From UTCHB3 sp964371075 (GTDB lineage: Bacteria; Bacteroidota; Ignavibacteria; Ignavibacteriales; Ignavibacteriaceae), in the NCBI GenBank assembly GCA_964371075.1, contig CAYJKN010000001.1:1054001-1118000 (forward strand): a stretch of 64,000 nucleotides of DNA, written 5' to 3'. Both the position numbers and the translations under genes were made by a program. Every line of letters begins with the position of its first letter. Position 1 is the first letter of the stretch. Shown here piece after piece: positions 34,725 through 43,694 of this stretch. The notes under the pieces were generated by a model. The model was not told where the DNA came from and made no database searches. It saw only the letters and a list, made by a program, of their open reading frames with translations.

Positions 34725-36692
34725 CTACTTCATCAGGATCATTTTTTTCGTAGCGTTGAAATTACCTGCGCTGATGGTATAATAGTAGATACCACTTGCA
34801 AGATTTGTCGCGTTGAAATCCAATGTGTATTTACCCGATTCAAATTCACCATTAGCGAGTGTTGCAACTTCTTTTCCAAGAACATTAAATACTCTTACTG
34901 TAACAAACGATTTGGTTGGTACAGCAAATGAAATGGTGGTTGATGGGTTAAATGGATTTGGATAGTTCTGATCGAGAGCATAATCTGAAACTATATTACT
35001 GACTTCAACTACACTTGAGTAAGCAAATTCACCATTAAGATCAATTTGTTTTAATCTGTAATAGAGGCTACCAGTTACTTCTCTATCGATGTAGCTGTAG
35101 TTTGTTCTGTCAGTTGTTGTTCCTTTGCCGTCAACAAATGCAATTGCTGCAAAAGTAACACCGTCATTACTTCTTTCAACCTGGAATCCGGAGTTATTAC
35201 TCTCGGATGCAGTTGTCCATGCAAGTTTAACATCGCCACCTGCAGCTTCTGCAGTGAATGATGTTAACTCAACAGGAGTTGAAATATTGGTCAGGTTCAG
35301 GGTTCTCATGTTTGGACCCCACTCACTGCCCCAGAAGGTTTTGTGGAAGGTTCCTTTTACACCCCATGGCAACATACCATTGTGGTAGCCGTCAGGATCA
35401 AAAAGAACAAACATAACCTGAACTGTTGCAGGAACGGTTGTATAACCAAGAGTTGCAAGGTCAATCATTAACTCTGCACTGTAACCATTATCAATTTGTG
35501 TGGTATCGTTAACAACAGTACCAACAGCTTTTACTCCAACACCTGCGCCAAAATTGGCTCCGGGACCTTCATATACCATGTTAGGATCAAGACCACCGGC
35601 GTTGAAATAGAGTTTGTACTCTTTATCGGCATTGGTTGCATCTTTGATTTTCATGAACAATCCATCACCTTCCCAGCTATCACCAAAACGGCATACAGAT
35701 TTGTCAGTAGAACTAAATCCGATATAAAGTTTGCTGCCTATTCTGAGAACTTTGAGGGGAGTTAAGGTTGTATCGGTGTAAGGACCTTTAACAAGAACGG
35801 TTGATGTGACTGATTTTGCCATTGGAGGTGGCATTGAAGTTGGTCCAAAAATCAAATAATCGGTTGGATATTGCCAATCGGCTTCATTGAGTAATCCATC
35901 AACAACAATTGGAGCTGATGCAAGTTTAACATCAAGAGCCGGAGGATCCATGAAGAATACGAGTTCTCTCATTGTTGGTCCCCACTCACTGCCCCACCAT
36001 GTTTTGTAGAAGGTTCCGGGGGCAACCCAGGGAATCATACCGGTATGGTACATGTCAGGATCAAAGATGTTTAACATAACGGGAACAGATTTTACATTGG
36101 GACCGTAACCGAGTGAATCAAGGTAGATGAGAAGTTCTGCACTGTAACCGTTGTCGATCTGAGTAGTATCGTTAACGATTGTGTTGCTTCCCTTTAAACC
36201 TGCACCCATACCGGGAGCCTGATTTTCAAATACCATATCAGGATTGATTCCACCGGCATTAAAATAGAGTTTGTACTCTTTGTCAACGCCATTGGCATCT
36301 TTGATTTTCATGAAAAGGCCATCGCCTTCCCAGCTGTCACCAAATCTGCATACATGTTTATCATCACTCCAGAAACCGATATAGAGTTTATTCCCAACTT
36401 TGAGGAATTTCATTTTTGTGAAAGTGGTGTCAACATAAGGTACTGCAGTGGTGACATGAACTCCACCGGTAACACCTTGCATCTGCATGGTGGAGGGTGC
36501 ATTTGGTCCAAAAACCAAATATTCCTGGACACTGTTCCAGGCTGCTTCATTCATATTTCCATCAACAACGATGGGTCCGGCGCTGAGATAAGCCTCACGA
36601 GCCTTGGGATCGATATATTGCTGAGCGAATAGTGCCTGCGCTGTTGTCAGAACAAATACTACAGCCATTAGCTTGTAAAAATTGCTTTTCAC
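34725..36692 (-). CDS. Secreted protein with duplicated CBM9-like domains and T9SS sorting domain
   Basis: The protein has 655 residues, with GTG start and GGAG six bases upstream. The signal peptide ends ALFAQ. Two near-identical ~210-residue CBM9-like domains follow: IVVDGNMNEAAWNSVQEYL (~38-245) and IVVDGLLNEADWQYPTDYL (~252-455). They share long phrases such as CRFGDSWEGDGLFMKIKDA and KEYKLYFNAGG, so this is a recent internal duplication. A fibronectin-like domain (~470-560, TASESNNSGFQVERSNDG) and a T9SS sorting domain (NYPNPFNPSTTISFAV, ASGIYYYTISAGN) complete it. It is probably a bivalent surface glycan-binding protein. A LacI-type palindrome lies 34 bp upstream of the start. It heads the minus-strand locus and diverges from the gene at 37023. 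Confidence 0.87.
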   Translation of the reverse strand: MKSNFYKLMAVVFVLTTAQALFAQQYIDPKAREAYLSAGPIVVDGNMNEAAWNSVQEYLVFGPNAPSTMQMQGVTGGVHVTTAVPYVDTTFTKMKFLKVGNKLYIGFWSDDKHVCRFGDSWEGDGLFMKIKDANGVDKEYKLYFNAGGINPDMVFENQAPGMGAGLKGSNTIVNDTTQIDNGYSAELLIYLDSLGYGPNVKSVPVMLNIFDPDMYHTGMIPWVAPGTFYKTWWGSEWGPTMRELVFFMDPPALDVKLASAPIVVDGLLNEADWQYPTDYLIFGPTSMPPPMAKSVTSTVLVKGPYTDTTLTPLKVLRIGSKLYIGFSSTDKSVCRFGDSWEGDGLFMKIKDATNADKEYKLYFNAGGLDPNMVYEGPGANFGAGVGVKAVGTVVNDTTQIDNGYSAELMIDLATLGYTTVPATVQVMFVLFDPDGYHNGMLPWGVKGTFHKTFWGSEWGPNMRTLNLTNISTPVELTSFTAEAAGGDVKLAWTTASESNNSGFQVERSNDGVTFAAIAFVDGKGTTTDRTNYSYIDREVTGSLYYRLKQIDLNGEFAYSSVVEVSNIVSDYALDQNYPNPFNPSTTISFAVPTKSFVTVRVFNVLGKEVATLANGEFESGKYTLDFNATNLASGIYYYTISAGNFNATKKMILMK

Positions 36693-36725
36693 GGCATCTC
36701 CTGTTTGTTTGTTAATTAAAAAAAA

Positions 36726-36739
36726 TGTAAACGGTTACA
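36726..36739. promoter_or_regulatory. Candidate LacI-family operator
   Basis: TGTAAACGGTTACA has perfect 5-bp arms around a CG centre, with one mismatched pair, which is the form expected for LacI/GalR operators. It is 34 bp upstream of the CBM9-like gene. The LacI regulator is encoded 10 kb away in the same locus. Confidence 0.65.
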
Positions 36740-36941
36740 CACTGTTAAATTAAACTATTTTTATTTAATAGTCAAGGAATATTTTTATATTTTTTAAAGT
36801 TTTTTTACTTTTTTTTACATGTTATGACATCATTGTCTCTTTATTCCCTCTTTTTTATATTTTGCACCATGATTTTAGGAAAATTTATAGATTCAGACCG
36901 GATTAAGAACATGCTGAATTTATATGAACAAAAATTTATTA

Positions 36942-36976
36942 ATGTAAATTTTACATGAATTTACATTCATTTACAT
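36942..36976. promoter_or_regulatory. Perfect palindrome followed by helically phased TTTACAT repeats
   Basis: ATGTAAATTTTACAT (36942-36956) is a perfect odd-centred palindrome. Its right half TTTACAT recurs at 36960 and 36970, so three copies start exactly 10 bp apart and lie on one helix face. The core TGTAAA is shared with the operator at 36726. The array ends 46 bp before the start codon at 37023. Confidence 0.6.
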
Positions 36977-37022
36977 AAACAATCAGATTTTTATCACACT
37001 CCAATTATAAACAGGTTCAACG

Positions 37023-40000
37023 ATGAAAAACAGACTGATCTTTTTTGTTTTTTCACTTTTTTTAATAACATCTTTACCACTGAATGCACAAACATTTTTC
37101 AGTGATAATTTCGATAAAACGGACTCCTGGAAAATCAATGCCTCGGAGGGGGTGGAAGTTAAATCCAAAAGTGATTTCGGAGTTACAGGAAAGTGTATCA
37201 GCTTTGATGTCAACTTCACCCTCGGCAGCGGGTATGGTGGAGTGTATAATCTTGTTGATGTTGAACTGCCGGAAAATTATCAGTTGACCATTTGGGTAAA
37301 AGCCAAAGATATCCCTTCAAATAATTTTGAGATTAAACTTGTGGATCCCACAGGCGACAATGTCTGGTGGATGAATAAAAAAGGATTTGACTTCCCGGGA
37401 GAATGGACAAAAATTACCGTCCACAAACGAAACCTGAATTTTGCATGGGGTCCTCAGGGAGGTGGTGAAATTAAAAAGGTTGGAAGAATTGAATTTATTG
37501 TTGCCTCCGTGAATGGAGGAAAAGGAACCATTTATTTGGATGATCTGAAAATTGAAAAACTTGACCCGCCATCTGTCCCAACTTCTGATCCGGTTGTCTC
37601 TTTTTCGGATGATAAGTTAAACAGCGCCGGAAATCAATTATTTGATAAAAATCCGGAAACCTTCTGGAGTGGGGGGAAAGGGTTAAAGAACTTTGAACTT
37701 TACATCGATTTCACTGGACAAAAAGAGTTTGGTGGAATTGTAACCGACTGGGCAATCAACGGCTTCCCCGCTAAATATATATTCGAAGGTTCAAATGATA
37801 AAAATAACTGGATAAAACTTTCTGAATCAAAAGGTAAATCGGGCAAATCTTATATAATAACCCCCGAAGCCCGTTACAGATATGTGAAAATGAAAATCCA
37901 AAACGATAATACACATGAACTCAGATTAAATGACATCGTTTTTAAGGACATTTCTTTTGGTGACAATAACAACAACCTCTATTACGAAATAGCTGCTGAA
38001 AGTCCAAAAGGAAGATTCCCACGCTATACACTAAAACAACAAAATTATTTTACCGTGGTTGGCGTTTCAGGTGATATAAAAGAGGGACTGCTCAACGAAG
38101 ACGGTCTGCTTGAAACCGATAAACAATCTTTTTCTGTTGAACCGTTTCTTCATTTGAACGGAAAGTTTATAACATGGCATGATGTTGAAATAACTCACTC
38201 TTTGTTGGATAACTATCTCCCTTTGCCATCAGTTACCTGGAAAGGAGACGGGTTTGAACTTAAAGTTTTGTCCTTCGCTTCAGGTGAACCGGGAAGTTCA
38301 ATACTTTATTCGGGGTATGAAATCACTAATACCGGTGACAAAGACATCTCCGGTAATTTTTTCCTTGCATTACGACCTTTCCAGGTTAATCCCCCATGGC
38401 AGGACCTTAATTTTTACGGCGGAACCGCAAAGGTTGAAACTATTGAATTTAAAAATGATTTTGTCCTGGTAAACAACAAAACTTCAGTCATCCCTCTATT
38501 AAAATCAGATGACTTTGGTGCTCTCACTTTTGTTGATGGGGATATTACTTCTTTTCTTGCCGATAATAAACTCCCTGAATCAAAATCTATAACGGATAAT
38601 CAGGCACTTGGATCAGGGGCATTTTCATTTAATCTCTATCTCAAACCCGGTGAAAAGAAATTTATCCCCTTTGCCATCCCTCAGTATCAGGACATCAAAC
38701 CTGAAAGTGTTATAAAGAAAAATTCAAAATTGAATCTCTACGATATGGAATTCGCCAAAACAAAAGATTTTTGGGTGAAAAAACTGGATCATGTAAAATG
38801 GACAGTTCCCGCTGAATTGTTGCAGGTATTTAACACTGTTAAAAGCAACATGGCGTATGTCCTTATCAATCGGGATAATGTTGGGATCCAGCCCGGCTCC
38901 CGCTCCTATGAAAGATCATGGATAAGGGATGGAGCATTAACCTCCGCTGCGCTTTTGAAAATGGGACTTAAAACGGAAGTGAAAGAATTTGCAGAGTGGT
39001 ATGCAAAATATCTCTACAAAAACGGAAAAGTGCCTTGTGTAGTTGATAAAAGAGGACCCGATCCCGTTCCCGAAAATGATAGTAATGGTGAGTTTATTTA
39101 CCTGATCTATCAATATTACAGATATACAGGTGACAAAGAATTTATTAAAAATCTCTTCCCTAAAGTGGAGCAGGCTGTTGGTTTTATCCGTCACATGATA
39201 TCGGAAAGAAGTACCCCTCACTACAGAGATAATAAAAATGATTCCATCAGATCGCTATACGGATTGGTTCCCGAATCGATAAGTCATGAAGGTTACTCCG
39301 ATAAAGCAATGCACTCCTACTGGGATAATTTTTTCACACTTCTTGGTCTAAAAGATGCCGTTACCATGGCAACACTGCTTGGGAAAGAGGAACTTACAAA
39401 ATCGTATATTGCAACCCGCGATTCATTTGAGACAAATCTCTACAACTCAATCCGCCTTGCAATTAAAAGAACAGGAATTGACTATATTCCCGGTTGTGCC
39501 GAAAAAGGTGACTTTGACGCCACTTCCACAACTATCGCTGTCTATCCCGGAGGGGAAATTCACAATCTGCCCCAACCATATCTCGACAATACATTTAAAA
39601 AATATTATCAGTTCTTTAAAGATCGCAGGGATGGAAAACTAAAGTGGAATGAATATACACCCTATGAGGTGAGAACAATTGGAACATTTAACTTCAGTGG
39701 ACAAACAGATATCGCATGGGAATTGATACAGTTCTTTATGAAGGATCAAAGACCACAAGGATGGAATCACTGGGCAGAGGTTGTAACACGCGATTACAGA
39801 TTTGCACGGTTTGTTGGAGATATGCCCCACACCTGGTGTGGATCCGATTTTATAAACGCTATCAGAGCCATGGTAATCCACGAAAGAGAGTCCGACAATT
39901 CACTTTTGATCGCCCCCGGCTTCCCCGATGCCTGGTATGAATTTGAAGAGGGATTTTCTTTCACTAATCTGCCAACCTATTATGGTGAAATCAGTTATGA

Positions 40001-40202
40001 GATTAAAAAGAAAGGTATCGAGGCCGATATCTATATTTCAGGTGATGTGAAAATTCCGGAGGGTGGAATAAGATTTGTGGTTCCAAAAAAATTCCGGAAG
40101 GAAAGAATTGAACTTAACGACAAACATATCGAACCCGGATTATCAGGCGAGGTGATTATCAATTCACTCCCGGCAAAGGTTGAACTAATTTATTGGAAGT
40201 AG
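37023..40202 (+). CDS. Exported six-hairpin glycosidase-like protein with two N-terminal carbohydrate-binding domains
   Basis: The protein has 1059 residues, with a signal peptide ending PLNAQ. Residues ~22-185 resemble a CBM11-like beta-sandwich (GGVYNLVDVELPENYQLTI, GTIYLDDLKIEKL). Residues ~195-310 are an F5/8 type C (discoidin) domain (FWSGGKGLKNFELYIDFTG, RYVKMKIQND). Residues ~315-600 form a beta domain. Residues ~610-960 form an (alpha/alpha)6 toroid with candidate catalytic motifs ERSWIRDGAL, GFIRHM, YEVRTIG and MPHTWCGSDFINA. A short beta domain ends the protein. The fold is shared with several GH families (15, 63, 94, 144), but I cannot assign one. There is no T9SS tail, so it should stay periplasmic. 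It is divergent from the rest of the locus. Confidence 0.7.
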   Translation: MKNRLIFFVFSLFLITSLPLNAQTFFSDNFDKTDSWKINASEGVEVKSKSDFGVTGKCISFDVNFTLGSGYGGVYNLVDVELPENYQLTIWVKAKDIPSNNFEIKLVDPTGDNVWWMNKKGFDFPGEWTKITVHKRNLNFAWGPQGGGEIKKVGRIEFIVASVNGGKGTIYLDDLKIEKLDPPSVPTSDPVVSFSDDKLNSAGNQLFDKNPETFWSGGKGLKNFELYIDFTGQKEFGGIVTDWAINGFPAKYIFEGSNDKNNWIKLSESKGKSGKSYIITPEARYRYVKMKIQNDNTHELRLNDIVFKDISFGDNNNNLYYEIAAESPKGRFPRYTLKQQNYFTVVGVSGDIKEGLLNEDGLLETDKQSFSVEPFLHLNGKFITWHDVEITHSLLDNYLPLPSVTWKGDGFELKVLSFASGEPGSSILYSGYEITNTGDKDISGNFFLALRPFQVNPPWQDLNFYGGTAKVETIEFKNDFVLVNNKTSVIPLLKSDDFGALTFVDGDITSFLADNKLPESKSITDNQALGSGAFSFNLYLKPGEKKFIPFAIPQYQDIKPESVIKKNSKLNLYDMEFAKTKDFWVKKLDHVKWTVPAELLQVFNTVKSNMAYVLINRDNVGIQPGSRSYERSWIRDGALTSAALLKMGLKTEVKEFAEWYAKYLYKNGKVPCVVDKRGPDPVPENDSNGEFIYLIYQYYRYTGDKEFIKNLFPKVEQAVGFIRHMISERSTPHYRDNKNDSIRSLYGLVPESISHEGYSDKAMHSYWDNFFTLLGLKDAVTMATLLGKEELTKSYIATRDSFETNLYNSIRLAIKRTGIDYIPGCAEKGDFDATSTTIAVYPGGEIHNLPQPYLDNTFKKYYQFFKDRRDGKLKWNEYTPYEVRTIGTFNFSGQTDIAWELIQFFMKDQRPQGWNHWAEVVTRDYRFARFVGDMPHTWCGSDFINAIRAMVIHERESDNSLLIAPGFPDAWYEFEEGFSFTNLPTYYGEISYEIKKKGIEADIYISGDVKIPEGGIRFVVPKKFRKERIELNDKHIEPGLSGEVIINSLPAKVELIYWK

Positions 40203-40346
40203 ATGAAAATAAAGTAGTGCCTTATATATTCCGTACCCGATAGCACTATAGATAGCTATCTTGATGAGAAATTTAAAAATCCCTGCTGCACTTTTAAGTA
40301 GAAGTATGCCGATGAAAATTATTGCCAGGAGTACAACTATATCCAT
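40185..40346 (-). CDS. Small hydrophobic membrane protein (53 residues)
   Basis: This is a short frame not usually called. It starts MDIVVLLAIIFIGILLLK, followed by SAAGIFKFLIKIAIYSAIGY and a short tail ending LLPIN. Two hydrophobic stretches with interspersed Lys suggest one or two membrane helices. It fills the gap between two plus-strand genes and its 3' end overlaps the end of the 1059-residue protein gene by 18 bases on the opposite strand. No ribosome site is evident. Small membrane proteins with such a layout are common and poorly described. It may still be a chance frame in AT-rich DNA. Confidence 0.5.
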   Translation of the reverse strand: MDIVVLLAIIFIGILLLKSAAGIFKFLIKIAIYSAIGYGIYKALLYFHLLPIN

Positions 40347-40485
40347 GGTTTAATTATCTTGTTTTTAATTGTGATTGAGGAAAATTAGTCATTACAGAAT
40401 TGTTGATTTTTAAGATGCAAATTTAATAATATTAACCACCAACTTCGTAATTTGAGTTTGATATTTCTCAAATTTGAGGTGTAAA

Positions 40486-41733
40486 ATGCTCCGCTCCATC
40501 CCATTTTTAATATTCGTGGTTTTGCTTTTGACAATTCCGACAAATGCACAATCCCCCCATCCAAATGCCATGAATGTACCACCGGGAATTGATTCAAAAT
40601 TTAGAACTGACCCTGAAAAGAATTTAGCTGAATTTGTTAATACTATTCTCAAAGGAATCACTTCAGACGAAGAGAAAATCAGAATTCTTCACGACTGGAC
40701 TGCCGTCAACATCCGCTATGATGTTGAAGGATATTTTGGAAACAGCAAAATCGTTTATAACACTTTTGATGTAATCAAGACCGGAAAATCTGTCTGTGAA
40801 GGGTATTGTAATGTGCTTGAGCTGCTGCTCACCACCGCGGGAATCGAAAATAAAAAAGTCCCCGGCTATGCCCGTGGATATGGTTTTGATATCTTTGCCG
40901 GAAATGAAAAATTTGAATCAAACCATGCATGGACTGCAGTAAAACTGAACGGGAAATGGGAGTTGATTGATGTAACATGGAATTCGGGCTTCATCGATGG
41001 CATCAGATTTGTACCCAACTATTCCCTTGGTTATTTCCTCATGTCCCCACAAAAATTTGTTTATACCCATTTTCCTGAAAACCCCGAATGGCAGTTATTA
41101 TCCCCTCCCCACTCATTTGAAGAGTTTAGTAACATGCCTTACCTCTCCGATCGGTTTTTTGCCCTGGGACTTGATCTGATCAATAAACCCGCAAGAATTC
41201 TTGATGCCGGAGCAGAATTTAAACTTGATATCGCCATCCCAAATGGGATCCTTTTAATAGCAAAACTTGAAGATTTGGATGAAAACAGTTATGATAAAGC
41301 TACCATTACACAACGAGTTGGTGAAAAAGGAACCGTCTATATCGTTTTCCCAAAAAAAGGTAATTATGTCCTTACACTTTTTGCAAAACACAAAGATGAA
41401 ACGGGCAGTTATTCGGGAGTTGCGGATTTTGGAATAAAAGCCTCAGCCGGAAGTGATGCAAAATTTCCCATGCTTTTCAAAAAATTTATGGAATTTGGAT
41501 GCCGGCTTATTTCACCCCTCACAAAACCATTTAAAATGGGACCGGATCAAATGGTTGATTTTGAGTTCTACGCTCCCGTTGAAGAGGTGGGTGTTGAGTG
41601 TGATCAGCTGATAACCATGCTCACAAAAAATGCAGCAGGTAACTTTGCAGGTAAAGTAAAAATTACAAGTTACCCCGTCAGAGTTTTTATGAAAATTGGA
41701 GACAGGTTGCAGTTCTTCTGTAGCTGGGAGTAA
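40486..41733 (+). CDS. Exported transglutaminase-like (kyphoscoliosis-type) protein
   Basis: The protein has 415 residues from the ATG at 40486, preceded by GAGGT; an in-frame TTG at 40474 is less likely. The signal peptide ends PTNAQ. Residues ~45-200 are a transglutaminase-like cysteine protease fold with an intact triad: Cys104 in SVCEGYC, His147 in NHAWTAV and Asp162 in LIDVTW. A second beta-rich domain of ~220 residues follows, as in kyphoscoliosis-peptidase-like proteins. It is expected to act in the periplasm as a peptidase or crosslinking-type enzyme. The substrate is unknown. It appears to be a single-gene unit. Confidence 0.85.
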   Translation: MLRSIPFLIFVVLLLTIPTNAQSPHPNAMNVPPGIDSKFRTDPEKNLAEFVNTILKGITSDEEKIRILHDWTAVNIRYDVEGYFGNSKIVYNTFDVIKTGKSVCEGYCNVLELLLTTAGIENKKVPGYARGYGFDIFAGNEKFESNHAWTAVKLNGKWELIDVTWNSGFIDGIRFVPNYSLGYFLMSPQKFVYTHFPENPEWQLLSPPHSFEEFSNMPYLSDRFFALGLDLINKPARILDAGAEFKLDIAIPNGILLIAKLEDLDENSYDKATITQRVGEKGTVYIVFPKKGNYVLTLFAKHKDETGSYSGVADFGIKASAGSDAKFPMLFKKFMEFGCRLISPLTKPFKMGPDQMVDFEFYAPVEEVGVECDQLITMLTKNAAGNFAGKVKITSYPVRVFMKIGDRLQFFCSWE

Positions 41734-41886
41734 CGGTTACTTCTATTGCGATATTTTTCGTTACGGTTTTTTTCGCAATCAAATTTTAATCAAAAAAATC
41801 TGTTTTAGTTTGGTTTGTACCCACTCTTCATTCAGTTTCAACTCATTTTTCATAAATTGTACACTTTAAAATTCTGAATTGAGATT

Positions 41887-42396
41887 ATGGAAAAATTTGT
41901 AAGATTTAATGATAAACTACAAGAATTAGCCGGTACAACAGCATCGGTGCTTTCGTTGATTTTGGTGTTGCTTGTCTCGGCGGATGTTGCCGGAAGATAT
42001 CTTTTTAATACAGGAAGTGTTGCCGCTCAGGAGCTTGAATGGCATATTTTTGCTGTAATATTTCTCCTTGCAGCGGGTTACACAATGAAACACGATGAAC
42101 ATGTAAAAGTTGATGTGCTCTACACAAAATTTTCACCAAAGAGGAAACTTTTGACCAATATCTTTGGCACCATTTTTATGCTTTTCCCATTTTGTCTTTT
42201 TATCATCTATTATTCAATTGAATTTTTTCTTGCTTCACTTGATATGCAAGAATCTTCACCTGATCCGGGAGGTCTGCCTGCCCGTTATCTACTAAAATTG
42301 ATGATCCCAATTGGATTTACCCTCTTGCTCTTGCAAGGGATTTCTTTCCTTTATAACACAATTCAAGAATACAAAAAATTGAAAGAGAGTGTATAA
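41887..42396 (+). CDS. dctQ: TRAP transporter small permease (DctQ type)
   Basis: The protein has 169 residues and four predicted membrane helices, with family phrases VSADVAGRYLFNTG, AQELEWHIFAVIFLLAAGYTM and HVKVDVLY. It is the small subunit of a Na+-driven TRAP importer for carboxylates or related solutes. Its stop overlaps the start of the large subunit by one base (TAATG). No DctP binding-protein gene is adjacent, which is unusual since dctP normally belongs to the operon. Confidence 0.93.
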   Translation: MEKFVRFNDKLQELAGTTASVLSLILVLLVSADVAGRYLFNTGSVAAQELEWHIFAVIFLLAAGYTMKHDEHVKVDVLYTKFSPKRKLLTNIFGTIFMLFPFCLFIIYYSIEFFLASLDMQESSPDPGGLPARYLLKLMIPIGFTLLLLQGISFLYNTIQEYKKLKESV

Positions 42397-43694
42397 TGGA
42401 AGAATTTGTACCTCTGATATTTTTTGCAGTAATAATCATCTCTCTACTGATGGGTTATCCTGTGGCATTCACCCTTGGTGGAGTCTCAATAATTTTTGGT
42501 ACACTGATGCTTGGACCGGAATTTCTCTCTCTGCTCCCCCTAAGAATCTGGGGAGTGATGTCGAATTTTGTCCTGATTGCAGTACCACTTTTTGTTTTTA
42601 TGGGCGTGATGTTTGAAAAATCGGGAATCGCCGAGGAGTTATTGGAAACTATGGCGCTGATCTTTGGGAAATTCAGAGGTGGACTTGCAATTGGTGTACT
42701 GCTTGTTGGGGCACTTCTTGGTGCATCCACCGGAATTGTTGGTGCAACCGTTGTAACAATGGGTGTTCTGTCACTGCCCGTTATGCTTAAAAGAGGGTGC
42801 TCCCCCCAGGATTCATGTGGAATAATTGGTGCATCAGGAACATTGGGACAGATTATTCCACCAAGCCTTATTCTTGTACTTCTCGGAAGTGTGGTTAACC
42901 TGCCCGTCGGTGACCTCTTTATGGCAGCGGTAATTCCCGGTTTTATACTTGTATTTTTGATCTTTTTGTGGATTGTAGTGTTGAATTTTATTAAACCCTC
43001 CGCCTTCCCTCCTATGCCGGAAGCAGAACTTGTGGAATTCAGAAAAGGGAGAATGAAGAAGATCGTAACTGCGTTTTTTCTCCCCGGCATCCTGGTATTC
43101 CTTGTGCTTGGCACTATCTTTCTTGGATTGGCATCCCCCACAGAAGCGGCAGGAATTGGTGCACTTGGCGCGATTGGTTTAGCCGCACTTCGGAAAAATT
43201 TGAATATCAAAAACCTCAAGTATGTAATGAAAAAAACAGTGACAATAACAACGATGGCTTTAATCATCCTTGTGGGTGCCACTGCTTTTTCACTGGTTTT
43301 TAGAGAACTTGAAGGAGATGTTATCCTCACCGACATCATAATGGCTTCAGAAATTTCGCCCGGAATTTTCCTTTTCCTTGTGATGTTGATTATTTTCCTC
43401 GCCGGATTCCTGATCGATTTTATCGAAATAATTTTTATTATCGTGCCGATCGTTGATCCAATTTTCCGCCATTTTGGAATGGATATGATGTGGATCGCCA
43501 TTCTGATCGCGATGAATCTTCAAACCTCATTCCTGACACCACCGTTTGGTTTTACCCTCTTTTATTTAAAGGGTGTGGCACCTCCGCAAGTGAGAACCAT
43601 TGACATGTATAAAGGAATGATCCCTTATATCATTATCCAGCTTCTTGCGTTGATTCTTGTTGTGGCTTTCCCGGGAATCGTCCGATTACTTTAA
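42396..43694 (+). CDS. dctM: TRAP transporter large permease (DctM type)
   Basis: The protein has 432 residues and about twelve helices. Family motifs include GYPVAFTLGG, VPLFVFMGVM, GASTGIVGATVVTMG, the IIPPSLILVL substrate/ion-site hairpin and LTPPFGFTLFYLKGV near the end. This is the transport subunit that couples Na+ entry to solute uptake. It is coupled to the DctQ gene. Its 3' end overlaps the convergent BNR-repeat gene by 9 bp. The large-subunit motifs look intact, so the system is probably functional with a binding protein encoded elsewhere. Confidence 0.94.
   Translation: MEEFVPLIFFAVIIISLLMGYPVAFTLGGVSIIFGTLMLGPEFLSLLPLRIWGVMSNFVLIAVPLFVFMGVMFEKSGIAEELLETMALIFGKFRGGLAIGVLLVGALLGASTGIVGATVVTMGVLSLPVMLKRGCSPQDSCGIIGASGTLGQIIPPSLILVLLGSVVNLPVGDLFMAAVIPGFILVFLIFLWIVVLNFIKPSAFPPMPEAELVEFRKGRMKKIVTAFFLPGILVFLVLGTIFLGLASPTEAAGIGALGAIGLAALRKNLNIKNLKYVMKKTVTITTMALIILVGATAFSLVFRELEGDVILTDIIMASEISPGIFLFLVMLIIFLAGFLIDFIEIIFIIVPIVDPIFRHFGMDMMWIAILIAMNLQTSFLTPPFGFTLFYLKGVAPPQVRTIDMYKGMIPYIIIQLLALILVVAFPGIVRLL

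Larger units (their letters stand above)
36693..37022. other. Divergent regulatory region of the glycan locus
   Basis: These 330 bp without a gene lie between two divergently transcribed genes. They are very AT-rich and contain the LacI-type palindrome at 36726-36739 and the phased TTTACAT repeats at 36942-36976. Promoters for both directions should lie here, although I cannot point to exact boxes. Confidence 0.6.

Noticed and set aside
42455..43501. Long 348-residue frame antisense to dctM
   Set aside because: It is a shadow of the DctM coding sequence, rich in Ile/Pro/Ser/Thr as expected for the complement of a membrane protein.
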